Shown piece after piece: positions 7,672 through 15,406 of a DNA stretch of 64,000 nucleotides. This stretch comes from Leptospira sp. WS39.C2 (GTDB lineage: Bacteria > Spirochaetota > Leptospiria > Leptospirales > Leptospiraceae), in assembly GCF_040833965.1 (NCBI RefSeq), contig NZ_CP162142.1, positions 372,001 to 436,000 of the forward strand. The letters are read 5' to 3'. Position 1 is the stretch's first letter. Each line of letters starts with the position of its first letter. Both the position numbers and the translations under genes were made by a program. The notes beneath the pieces are model-generated. The model ran no database searches, was not told the DNA's origin, and saw only the letters and a program-made list of their open reading frames with translations.

Positions 7672-8154
7672 CTATTTTGTTTCTGTATCTGTTACTATTT
7701 TATAACCAGCGTGACAAGCGACACAGTTTTTAGTGAGGTCATCCATTTCCTTTAAGATCGTATGGATCTCTTCCTTTTTACGTATTTTTTGAGCAATTGC
7801 ATCAAATTTTTCATGAGTTCCAAACCCAAGTTTTTTGAATGAAACAGGTAGTTTTAATAGAATTGTTTTTTCTTGGTGTTCCAAACTGGCAACAAGTCCC
7901 ATACCCACTGCTTCTGCTGATTTAGCGGCCTTTTCATAATCTTTATCACCAAGTCCAGCTAACATTCCATTAACTGCTTCAAGTAAGACTCTCATTTCTG
8001 TAAGTACAAGTTGTCGTTCTGCTGGAGTTAATCGAATTTCAGTTCTTGTATCAAGTGACTTCGTTGTATTACCGAAGTAAAAAAAATATCCTAAAATACC
8101 TATTGTGAATAACCATAACAAAATTGCTATTTTTCCTAAATGTAAATTTTTCAT
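7672..8154 (-). CDS. Membrane-anchored cytochrome c'-type protein
   Basis: The 160-residue protein has an N-terminal hydrophobic anchor (about residues 8-27), a helical body rich in Leu/Glu/Lys and a single C-terminal heme-attachment motif, CVACH. A C-terminal CxxCH on a roughly 125-residue helical domain is the layout of cytochrome c', known elsewhere to bind NO and protect against it. It would face the periplasm. It lies 10 bp after the FadL-type porin gene and 18 bp before the small 4-TM genes. Cytochrome c' is preferred over cytochrome c556 mainly by context; both share the fold. Confidence 0.72.
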   Translation of the reverse strand: MKNLHLGKIAILLWLFTIGILGYFFYFGNTTKSLDTRTEIRLTPAERQLVLTEMRVLLEAVNGMLAGLGDKDYEKAAKSAEAVGMGLVASLEHQEKTILLKLPVSFKKLGFGTHEKFDAIAQKIRKKEEIHTILKEMDDLTKNCVACHAGYKIVTDTETK

Positions 8155-8164
8155 AAATTTTCCT

Positions 8165-9562
8165 TTAAATATATTGTTCCATTCCTAAATAAACGCTAAA
8201 TACACTCATTGTTTTTTGATAAGAATATTGTAAGGGATGTATTTCTGATGTGGAGAATAATGAGTGTGATAATGTCCAGTCAGAAGTTTTTCCTCCATAG
8301 GTTTTTTTAGGGAATCCATATTCACATGCAATGTGTATAGAAGTATTTTCCCAATTGATACTTCCACCCATAGATAAGTGGTGTTCAATACTTGCACCTA
8401 ACATAGGACTGACTCCATTTGCTGGAATGATGTTGTTTCCATAACTATATCCTAATCGTGTTTTATATTTTTCATTCCATTTGTATTCCGCACCCAAAGC
8501 GAGAATGGTTTGGTTTTTCCAATTGAGATTAAATTGGAATGTATTGGTTTCAACTCCTATTGGAGTTCTAACCCAAACATCTTCCAATCGAAATTTGCTT
8601 GAGTTAAAACTTTCAGGCCAAGGGATGTATTTGAGATCAAATGCTAAAATCCAACGATCATTATGATATGAAAAACCAAAAATTTGTTTGTCAGGCCAAA
8701 TCATATAACGTGATACTCGTGTTCCAAACGATCGTTCAGGTTGGAAAGAATCCACAGTCATAGTTCCGTCCAATGGTAATACGTTTCGAGAAGTGTAGGA
8801 ATAGGCAATTCGGATCGTCTCTGTTATATCATATGAAAAACCAACTTTCCCTCCAAGTGTAAAAGCAGAATCACTTTCGTAACGAATCCCTCCGGGAATT
8901 GTGAGGCTTCTAGTTTCATCTTGGTAAGTTCGTTTTAATTGCATAAACCCGTAAACAAAATCCAATCCAATTCCCAATGCTAATTTTCCTTGTTTGAATC
9001 CAACACCAAACGTTGATTTCATGGTCATAAAACGAAAAGTTAAGTCTTCAACAGCGAAATTCCTTTCTCCCAATACTGGAATAATTGTTCCGAATGTATC
9101 ATTTAGAGATCGGCCATCTGGTGTCATACGTTTGATATTTTTGAAATGACCACCACCACCTCCTTGAGCATACAAAGCAAATCCAATGCTAATATTTTCA
9201 TTGATTGGTTTTATGATTCCAATGTATGGTAAAACGGCTTTGGGAGTTTCAACGATTCTATTTTGGTAAGTTTTATTTGGATTGGAATCTATATATTCGT
9301 CGTTGTATTCAATTTTTGGTAAATGGTAAGAAGAACCTAACTCCCATTTGATTCTATTTACTCTTGCCAAATGTGAAGGATTAGATTCCAAATCCATAAC
9401 CGAACCTCCAACTGCTTGGAAGGCCCCTCCCATACCTGCTTGCCTGGCACCAAACGCTGGTTGCATGATTCCATGAAATGCCTCTATTGGGTTACGTATA
9501 CTTGGAACTAGATAGAGAAAAATTAGAATCAATATAAAAATGAAATTGCGACTCGAAATCAT
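8165..9562 (-). CDS. OmpP1/FadL/TodX family outer-membrane channel
   Basis: This 465-residue product has a signal peptide and the FadL N-terminal plug signature GARQAGMGGAFQAVGG followed by NPSHLAR. Long alternating beta-strand segments and strand-turn repeats run through to the C-terminus, which fits a 14-strand outer-membrane barrel. FadL proteins admit hydrophobic molecules such as fatty acids or aromatics. It heads the operon with the cytochrome c' and the paired 4-TM proteins, an unusual pairing that does not itself identify the substrate. Confidence 0.82.
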   Translation of the reverse strand: MISSRNFIFILILIFLYLVPSIRNPIEAFHGIMQPAFGARQAGMGGAFQAVGGSVMDLESNPSHLARVNRIKWELGSSYHLPKIEYNDEYIDSNPNKTYQNRIVETPKAVLPYIGIIKPINENISIGFALYAQGGGGGHFKNIKRMTPDGRSLNDTFGTIIPVLGERNFAVEDLTFRFMTMKSTFGVGFKQGKLALGIGLDFVYGFMQLKRTYQDETRSLTIPGGIRYESDSAFTLGGKVGFSYDITETIRIAYSYTSRNVLPLDGTMTVDSFQPERSFGTRVSRYMIWPDKQIFGFSYHNDRWILAFDLKYIPWPESFNSSKFRLEDVWVRTPIGVETNTFQFNLNWKNQTILALGAEYKWNEKYKTRLGYSYGNNIIPANGVSPMLGASIEHHLSMGGSINWENTSIHIACEYGFPKKTYGGKTSDWTLSHSLFSTSEIHPLQYSYQKTMSVFSVYLGMEQYI

Positions 9563-9610
9563 TTATTTCAGTCGAAATCTGTTCCCTTGCGAGTCAAGAG
9601 GATTTTTCAA

Positions 9611-10105
9611 TCAAAAGACTGCGATCCCTCTTGAGGCGAGGATTCCAAAAATGGCAATCACGAGGGAAAGTAGTAAATTGATCCGACCAAAATATCCAGA
9701 GACCTTACGATACCGTTCATATTGTACGATATCTTTTTCAAAATAAAGGAAGGTTTTAGGTCCTGATACAAAATCGTGATACAAGGAAGAAAGGAATAAA
9801 GCCAAAAAGAGAACAATTTTGACTAAAAACATCTTTCCTAAGTTAGTTGAAAAAAAAAGTAAATTTTGACCACTCGAAAAATATCCTTTAGTGAAAAGAA
9901 TACCAAAACCTGATATAATAAAAATCAAAAATAGGATATAGGAAATTTTTCTGAATTGAAGTGCTGTTAACTGGAGTAAAGTTAATTTAACATCTTTTAG
10001 TTTTGGATTACGTATCACAGGCATTACTACGATGACATAAAAAATCATTCCACCGACCCAAATCATAGCTGAAAGAATATGAAAAATTAAACTCATCAAA
10101 TACAT
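9611..10105 (-). CDS. CopD-like 4-TM membrane protein
   Basis: The 164-residue protein has four membrane helices and begins with LIFHILSAMIWVGGMIFY. This His/Trp/Gly pattern is typical of the CopD (copper resistance D) domain and related DUF proteins. It matches a stand-alone CopD domain in size. A copper role is possible but not shown. It lies 48 bp upstream of the FadL gene on the same strand and may be the first gene of that operon. The divergent neighbour is the U32-family gene. Confidence 0.65.
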   Translation of the reverse strand: MYLMSLIFHILSAMIWVGGMIFYVIVVMPVIRNPKLKDVKLTLLQLTALQFRKISYILFLIFIISGFGILFTKGYFSSGQNLLFFSTNLGKMFLVKIVLFLALFLSSLYHDFVSGPKTFLYFEKDIVQYERYRKVSGYFGRINLLLSLVIAIFGILASRGIAVF

Positions 10106-10232
10106 TTAAGTTGAATGTTTATCTAAGATGATCATTTGTCTTTCTATTTTTTTGAATTAGAAACAATCTAAAGTAGCTCTTTCGTATTTTTCTTTTATCC
10201 AAACTATGAAGTATTTGATATGGAATTAGTAT

Positions 10233-11510
10233 ATGAATTCATTTAGAAACATTCCAGAACTCCTTTTACCTGCCGGAAACTTAGACAAGTTAAAGATTGC
10301 TTATTTGTATGGAGCCGATGCCGTTTATTGTGGTGTGCCACGGTATTCATTACGTGCACGAGAAAATGAATTTTCAATGGAAGATTTACAAACAGCAGTT
10401 AGTATTGCAAAGAATCTAAATAAAAAAATATATTTTACTGTGAATAATATTCCACGTAATTCGAAATTAGGTTCATTTCATAAATATTTAGACCAAATGG
10501 TAATTCTAAAACCTGATGCATTGATTATGGCAGATCCAGGCCTAATCCATTTAACAAAAAAAGCATATCCAAATTTAGAAATTCATATCTCCGTACAAGC
10601 GAACACAATGAACTATGCTGCTGTGGAATTTTGGAAAGAATACGGTGCCAAAAGAGTGATATTGTCGAGAGAAGTATCCATTCCAGAGATTAAAGTGATC
10701 AAAGAAAAAGTGCCAGATATGGAAATTGAAGTTTTTGTTCATGGCTCCATTTGTATTGCACATAGTGGTAGATGTTTTATGAGTAACTATTTTAAAAATC
10801 GCGATGCCAACCAGGGCTCTTGTAACAATGCATGCCGAGATTTATACAAAGTGTATGTAACAAATCCAAAACAAAACGATGCACCAATGGAATTGATCTC
10901 AGATGATGAAGGTACTTACTTAATGAATTCTAAGGATTTACGTGCGATTGAATTTTTAAAGGACTTATGTGACGCTGGAGTTGATTCTATAAAAGTAGAA
11001 GGTCGCACAAAAAATGATTTTTATGTCGGGATGGTAGCAAGGAGTTATAGGAAAACATTAGATGGAATTTCTCGTGGAGAAAATTTTGATCGAAAATGGA
11101 TGGACGAGTTAGATAAACTTTCTTCGCGAAAGTATTTCTCCGGATTTTTGACAAGGGGCCTAGAAGAGCGAGTACCAATAGAAGAACAAAATTTCCAAAA
11201 CAATGAGTTTGGCACTAGTCTACAAAAAACACACCATTATGTAGGATTAGTGAAAGAATATTCAGCAACAACAAATTGTATCATGATCGAAGTGAAAAAT
11301 AAAATTGAAAAAGGTGATGTGTTAGAAGTGATCAATCCCAAGTCGGATGAAGTAAATTCATTTATCGTGGATGAAATGTATTATAAAAACCAAATGATTG
11401 GAGTTGTGAGTGGTGGCATAGGTACTGTTGAAATCAAAATTCCATTTGAAACCACAATGAATTGTTTCTTAACGAAAAAAATAAATCCAAACCGTTTATC
11501 TGAAAATTAA
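10233..11510 (+). CDS. trhP: U32-family tRNA hydroxylation protein (TrhP/YegQ-like)
   Basis: The 425-residue product starts with the U32 signature ELLLPAGNLDKLKIAYLYGA, then DAVYCGVPRYSLRARENEF. The U32 Cys cluster appears as HGSICIAHSGRCFMSNYF followed by GSCNNACR, which gives four Cys for an Fe-S centre. KVEGRTKNDFYVG and a C-terminal beta-barrel-like tail complete the family architecture. YegQ/TrhP is known to install 5-hydroxyuridine at the tRNA wobble position using prephenate. The older label peptidase U32 is misleading for this subgroup. It is slightly shorter than the E. coli protein and complete. A strong hairpin follows 12 bp after the stop. Confidence 0.83.
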   Translation: MNSFRNIPELLLPAGNLDKLKIAYLYGADAVYCGVPRYSLRARENEFSMEDLQTAVSIAKNLNKKIYFTVNNIPRNSKLGSFHKYLDQMVILKPDALIMADPGLIHLTKKAYPNLEIHISVQANTMNYAAVEFWKEYGAKRVILSREVSIPEIKVIKEKVPDMEIEVFVHGSICIAHSGRCFMSNYFKNRDANQGSCNNACRDLYKVYVTNPKQNDAPMELISDDEGTYLMNSKDLRAIEFLKDLCDAGVDSIKVEGRTKNDFYVGMVARSYRKTLDGISRGENFDRKWMDELDKLSSRKYFSGFLTRGLEERVPIEEQNFQNNEFGTSLQKTHHYVGLVKEYSATTNCIMIEVKNKIEKGDVLEVINPKSDEVNSFIVDEMYYKNQMIGVVSGGIGTVEIKIPFETTMNCFLTKKINPNRLSEN

Positions 11511-11521
11511 TCTTATATATG

Positions 11522-11575
11522 AATTGAGATAAACCTTCAGTTTTTTCTCTACTGAGAATGAAGTTTATCTCAATT
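11522..11575. terminator. Long hairpin after trhP-like gene
   Basis: A 13-bp perfect stem (AATTGAGATAAAC with GTTTATCTCAATT) continues inward as TTCA/TGAA after a bulged C. It lies 12-65 bp after the trhP stop and 39 bp before the next gene. There is no run of T after it, so it may act as a processing or stabilising hairpin rather than a classical terminator. Confidence 0.55.
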
Positions 11576-11613
11576 GTTACTTTCAATTAGAATACTTTAA
11601 CTTAGGATTTGTT

Positions 11614-12492
11614 GTGAAAAAAATTAACTTATTTATCCTTCCTCTTATTTTTTTGTTCATTTTGGATTGCGGAAAAGAATCACAAGAAGAAACACAATCA
11701 TTCGTTTCTGACGAAATGAAAATTTCTGGCGACTCTCGCGAGAAAAAAATGTCCCCAAGTGCTCCTGCATTTGAAGAAAGTGCAGAACAAGTACCACAAA
11801 CGAAAGAAAATGTTTTGGGTCCAGTTTTCCTTCCTATGCCAATCAACCAAGAGCGACTTCTGGAATTCCAAATAAACTTGAGTTATTTAACCATGGATTT
11901 GGCCAAAACAAGAAAAGATTTTTTGATGTTTGTTTCTAAATATGGTTATATTGAAAATAGTAATGCCATCAATGCTGATTCCCCATTTATGAATGTAAAA
12001 ATTCATATCAAATCGGAAAAATTATATGAAGCACTTTTGGAATTAGATACCTACGGTACATTGTTAAGTGAAGATATCACAACAATTGATCATACGGAAG
12101 GTATGGTTTGGGAAAAAATTAAAACAAATCGAGAAAAAATTCGATACCAAAGAAGGTTATCGGCGAATGGCCAAACAACGAGTAACTCTAAAAATTGGAC
12201 CTCTATCGAAGAGTCCATTACAAATAGCGAAAATGGTTTAGACGAATCCGAATTACAAATATGGAAAATCAATGATAAGGTAAAATGGGCAACTTTGAAT
12301 GTCAGTTTTAATGTTCCCACTCCTTCTGACAAAATCATAATTCCCCATTACCAAAACGCTTTGATTGGTATCACCAATTTATTTTTAGAACTCACTTATC
12401 TTTTGGTTTGGATGATCCCCATTTTTCTATTGATTGCCATTTTATACAAACCAGGAAAAAAAATGATTCATTGGATTCGTCAAAAGATTTAA
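11614..12492 (+). CDS. DUF4349 lipoprotein
   Basis: This 292-residue protein starts at GTG with a TAGGA site 5-6 bp upstream. It has a lipoprotein signal ending FLFILDC (Cys about residue 19) and a low-complexity linker. The DUF4349 domain spans about residues 75-255, including the paired-helix region with KIKTNREKIRYQRRL. A C-terminal membrane helix (LLVWMIPIFLLIAILY) precedes a basic tail. Proteins of this family are anchored at both ends in the cell envelope; no biochemical role is known. It converges with the Cys-rich gene downstream at 19 bp. Confidence 0.78.
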   Translation: MKKINLFILPLIFLFILDCGKESQEETQSFVSDEMKISGDSREKKMSPSAPAFEESAEQVPQTKENVLGPVFLPMPINQERLLEFQINLSYLTMDLAKTRKDFLMFVSKYGYIENSNAINADSPFMNVKIHIKSEKLYEALLELDTYGTLLSEDITTIDHTEGMVWEKIKTNREKIRYQRRLSANGQTTSNSKNWTSIEESITNSENGLDESELQIWKINDKVKWATLNVSFNVPTPSDKIIIPHYQNALIGITNLFLELTYLLVWMIPIFLLIAILYKPGKKMIHWIRQKI

Positions 12493-12511
12493 GTATACCA
12501 TCGATCGTATG

Positions 12512-12940
12512 TTAGTCTCCACAGGATTGAGAATTTAGGTTAAATGCTTTTTTCTCTTCCTTGTCGGAGATTGTATTTGCGTAATCACTTTGCAATTTAA
12601 AACAACCCATACGATTTTGTTTGGATGCATTTTTCATACAATCACATACTACTTTTGTTTTTTCTTCCGTTGTTAAATTAGCGTCTACTTGTGGTAGACC
12701 AGCTAATTCTTGTTCACAAGAGCTTAGTGATTTTAAATAAGCATCATATTGTTTGGAACCTTTTTTTAATGCTTTTACATGTTTTTCTCTAAGGTCCAAA
12801 CATTCTTTTTTGTCGCCTTCTTCTTGGGAGGATTTTGCTTTTTTAAGACAAGCGCACATCTCTTTCGATTTTTTTTCAGCGTTGGCAAAAACGAAATAGG
12901 GGATTAGGATAAGAATCCATAAAGTTATTATTTTTTTCAT
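12512..12940 (-). CDS. Secreted cysteine-rich protein with duplicated C-x-C module
   Basis: The 142-residue product has a signal peptide (cleavage after about residue 20) and two copies of a four-Cys module. The first is MCACLKK, then ECLDLREKH, then SSCEQ. The second is VCDCMKN, then GCFKLQSDY, then QSCGD. Each has C-x-C, one mid Cys before an aromatic/His, and a closing Cys, which suggests two disulphide-bonded helical hairpins. It should be periplasmic or secreted. Proteins like this occur in several copies in Leptospira, but I know of no function. It stands alone, convergent with the DUF4349 gene. Confidence 0.65.
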   Translation of the reverse strand: MKKIITLWILILIPYFVFANAEKKSKEMCACLKKAKSSQEEGDKKECLDLREKHVKALKKGSKQYDAYLKSLSSCEQELAGLPQVDANLTTEEKTKVVCDCMKNASKQNRMGCFKLQSDYANTISDKEEKKAFNLNSQSCGD

Positions 12941-13209
12941 GGCCCATGGGATAATAGATTTTTCGAATTCGTCAATCTCAATTCCTTAATTTCATTTAGA
13001 GAACGGAATTCAAATTGTAACGTTGGTATTTGTTTTTCCATATAACATATATAAATTCTATATTTGTTTACTTACAATTTTGTCATAAAATTTCTTTCTC
13101 TAAAATTTATCCCACTTTTTCTATTTTTATCTGATTGCATTTCTTTTCCCATTTGATTCACTGATTTTTGTTTGAATCTAATGATATATTTAAGGATTCA
13201 ATTTTTGAC

Positions 13210-13887
13210 ATGATCAAAATTTTACTCATCGAGGATGAACCGGGAATCCAAGAGACCATCCAAATCGCTTTGGAAGCTGATGGATTTTTTGTGACAATCG
13301 CTCCGACTGGAAACGAAGGTTTACAAACATTAACCAATGAATATTCACTTGTACTTTTAGACATTGGTTTGCCTGACCAAACTGGTTTTGAAGTTTTAAA
13401 GGCTATACGTCAAAAATTCCAAACACCAGTGATATTTTTGACAGCTCGTAATGCAGAAATTGATAAAGTATTAGGCTTAGAAATTGGTGCTGATGATTAT
13501 ATTGTAAAACCATTTAGTCCAAGAGAACTTTTGGCTAGGATACGAGCTATCTTAAGAAGAACTCAAAACCCAATGAATTCGGAACAAAATTCAAATAAAC
13601 GGATCCGAATTTCCTTGGATAAAAAACTCATTTATTTTAATGGAAAAACATTAAATTTCTCACCTTACGAATACAAAACGATGGAATTGTTTTTTAAATG
13701 GCCAGGACGTATTTTTACGCGAGAAGAAATTATGGACAATGTTTGGTCAGAACCTGAAGATAGTTTTGATCGTGCTGTTGATACTGTTATTAAAAACATC
13801 AGAGCAAGATTCAAAGAAGTTGATTCAAATTTTGATCCAATCGAAACGAGAAGAGGACAAGGATACGGTTTAAAAGAGACAATATGA
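13210..13887 (+). CDS. creB: CreB-like OmpR-family response regulator
   Basis: This product (225 residues from the ATG at 13210) has a receiver domain with the acidic pair in IEDEP, phospho-acceptor Asp51 (LLDIGLPDQTG) and Lys100 (DDYIVKPFSPREL). A C-terminal winged helix follows, with TREEIMDNVW and a final RRGQGYGL. The frame stays open to a TTG at 13168, but MIKILLIEDEP is the natural receiver start. It is followed by a CreC-like kinase and a CreD-like protein, the gene order of the creBCD locus. The stop overlaps the first ATG of the kinase, so translation is coupled. Confidence 0.85.
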   Translation: MIKILLIEDEPGIQETIQIALEADGFFVTIAPTGNEGLQTLTNEYSLVLLDIGLPDQTGFEVLKAIRQKFQTPVIFLTARNAEIDKVLGLEIGADDYIVKPFSPRELLARIRAILRRTQNPMNSEQNSNKRIRISLDKKLIYFNGKTLNFSPYEYKTMELFFKWPGRIFTREEIMDNVWSEPEDSFDRAVDTVIKNIRARFKEVDSNFDPIETRRGQGYGLKETI

Positions 13888-13921
13888 ATCTTTGGTTACG
13901 AATTATTTTCAGTTTTTTTTT
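13884..13921 (+). other. T9 homopolymer that splits the kinase start frame
   Basis: An ATG at 13884 overlaps the creB stop and opens MNLWLRIIFSFF, a natural kinase N-terminus. It runs into a stop just after nine Ts (13913-13921). With ten Ts it would join the kinase frame in place (ILTIGFYYLID). The annotated kinase must otherwise start at TTG 13892. The arrangement is seen directly; slippage or sequencing error are both possible. Confidence 0.6.
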
Positions 13922-15331
13922 ATCTTAACAATCGGATTTTATTATTTAATCGATAAAACAGAAGAATCAATTCGCCCTCGTTACATGGAAACGATTGAAG
14001 AATCGTTAAATGATACAACGCATGTTCTTTCCGCAATCGTGGAAGAAAAATTGAAAACAAACCCAAGGGATAGATTTCATTTAAAAGAACTTGTACAACA
14101 GATATTCCGGTTTCCTTTTGAAAATGTTCACAAACGTACATTTGAAGCAAAAATATATTCCTTATTAAAGTCAAATGCTGACATCCAAATGTATGTGACG
14201 GATGAAAAGGGAATTGTCATTTTTGACTCTGAAAAGTATCGTGAAGGACTTGATTATTCGAAGTATAATGATGTTTATTTAACTTTAAAAGGTAAATACG
14301 GTGTCAGATCAAGTAAGATGTCTGATTCAGAAAAGGAAGGAGCATTGTTCATTGCTTCGCCGATCCGATATGAATCAGACATCATCGGTGTATTAACTGT
14401 AGTTAAACCAAAAATTGGTGTAATTCCATTCATCGAGGAAGCAAAAAATAAGTTCTGGCGAATTTGTTTGTTAGTTGCATCATCTATTGCCATAGTATTT
14501 AGCTTACTTGCTTATATAAGTTTTCGTCCCATTCTAAGATTGTCCCAGTATGTAAATTCACTCAGAAATAAAGATAAAAAACCATTTCCTAAGTTGGGGA
14601 TCAAAGAATTAAATGATTTAGGGAAAGAAGTGGATCAACTTGTACTTGAGTTAGAAGGAAAAAAATATGTCGAGTCTTACGTCCAAACATTAACACATGA
14701 AATTAAAAGTCCATTGTCTTCCATACTTGCATCAGTTGAATTGATCCAAACACATCCAAAAGAAATTGATAGATTAGCAAAAACTATAGATGCGGAAGGA
14801 AAACGTATCCAAAAATTAATCGATCAATTATTGGAACTTTCATCCATAGAAGGGAAAAACTCTATTGAATTAAATGATACAATTGAATTGATTCCATTTT
14901 TGGAAGAAGTAATCATGAGGTTTGCTATTGAATTGGAAAGAAAATCACTCCAGATAACACGTGTTTTTCCAGCTACACCAGTTTTAATCAAAGGAAACGG
15001 ATATTACTTACAAATGGTCTTCGAAAATTTATTTCGTAATTCCATTGAATTTGCAAATACAAATGACAATATCACAGTGGAAGTGGAAACTACCAATCCA
15101 TTATTGACAAAATTTGTGATTAGGGACCAAGGGCAAACCATTCCAGATTTTGCATTACCTAAAATTACTGAGAAATTCTTTTCTTTACCAAGACCGGCAA
15201 GTAATCGTAAAAGTTCAGGACTAGGTCTAAGCATTGTTAAGGAAATATTAGATTTACACCAATCAGAAATGAAGATTCAAAACTTAAATCCGAAAGGAGT
15301 TGAGGTGAGTATTTTTTTCGCAAAACTGTAA
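13892..15331 (+). CDS. creC: CreC-like sensor histidine kinase
   Basis: The 479-residue product has an N-terminal membrane helix, an extracytoplasmic sensor region of about 155 residues and a second helix near residues 187-210. A HAMP-like linker leads to the HisKA phospho-acceptor His269 (LTHEIKSPLSS), and the HATPase domain has KSSGLGLSIVKEI. CreC senses metabolic state in enterobacteria; its signal is unsettled. Start choice is uncertain. TTG 13892 gives this frame, whereas the coupled ATG at 13884 is separated from it by a single-base deficit in a T9 tract. The best N-terminus is probably the ATG one if the tract is read as ten. Confidence 0.8.
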   Translation: MVTNYFQFFFILTIGFYYLIDKTEESIRPRYMETIEESLNDTTHVLSAIVEEKLKTNPRDRFHLKELVQQIFRFPFENVHKRTFEAKIYSLLKSNADIQMYVTDEKGIVIFDSEKYREGLDYSKYNDVYLTLKGKYGVRSSKMSDSEKEGALFIASPIRYESDIIGVLTVVKPKIGVIPFIEEAKNKFWRICLLVASSIAIVFSLLAYISFRPILRLSQYVNSLRNKDKKPFPKLGIKELNDLGKEVDQLVLELEGKKYVESYVQTLTHEIKSPLSSILASVELIQTHPKEIDRLAKTIDAEGKRIQKLIDQLLELSSIEGKNSIELNDTIELIPFLEEVIMRFAIELERKSLQITRVFPATPVLIKGNGYYLQMVFENLFRNSIEFANTNDNITVEVETTNPLLTKFVIRDQGQTIPDFALPKITEKFFSLPRPASNRKSSGLGLSIVKEILDLHQSEMKIQNLNPKGVEVSIFFAKL

Positions 15332-15333
15332 TC

Positions 15334-15349
15334 CTCACAAAATCCTCAC
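15334..15349 (+). promoter_or_regulatory. cre-tag-like direct repeat upstream of creD
   Basis: CTCAC-N6-CTCAC, embedded in two TCCTCAC copies spaced 11 bp apart, lies 57 bp before the creD start. The E. coli CreB target is TTCAC-N6-TTCAC, with the same spacing and one base changed per half. That CreB activates creD from here is inferred. Confidence 0.6.
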
Positions 15350-15406
15350 ATTCCAAACATAATTAACTCACCAAAGTATTCTAAAGTGGTTACGTAGGAG
15401 TTTTAT

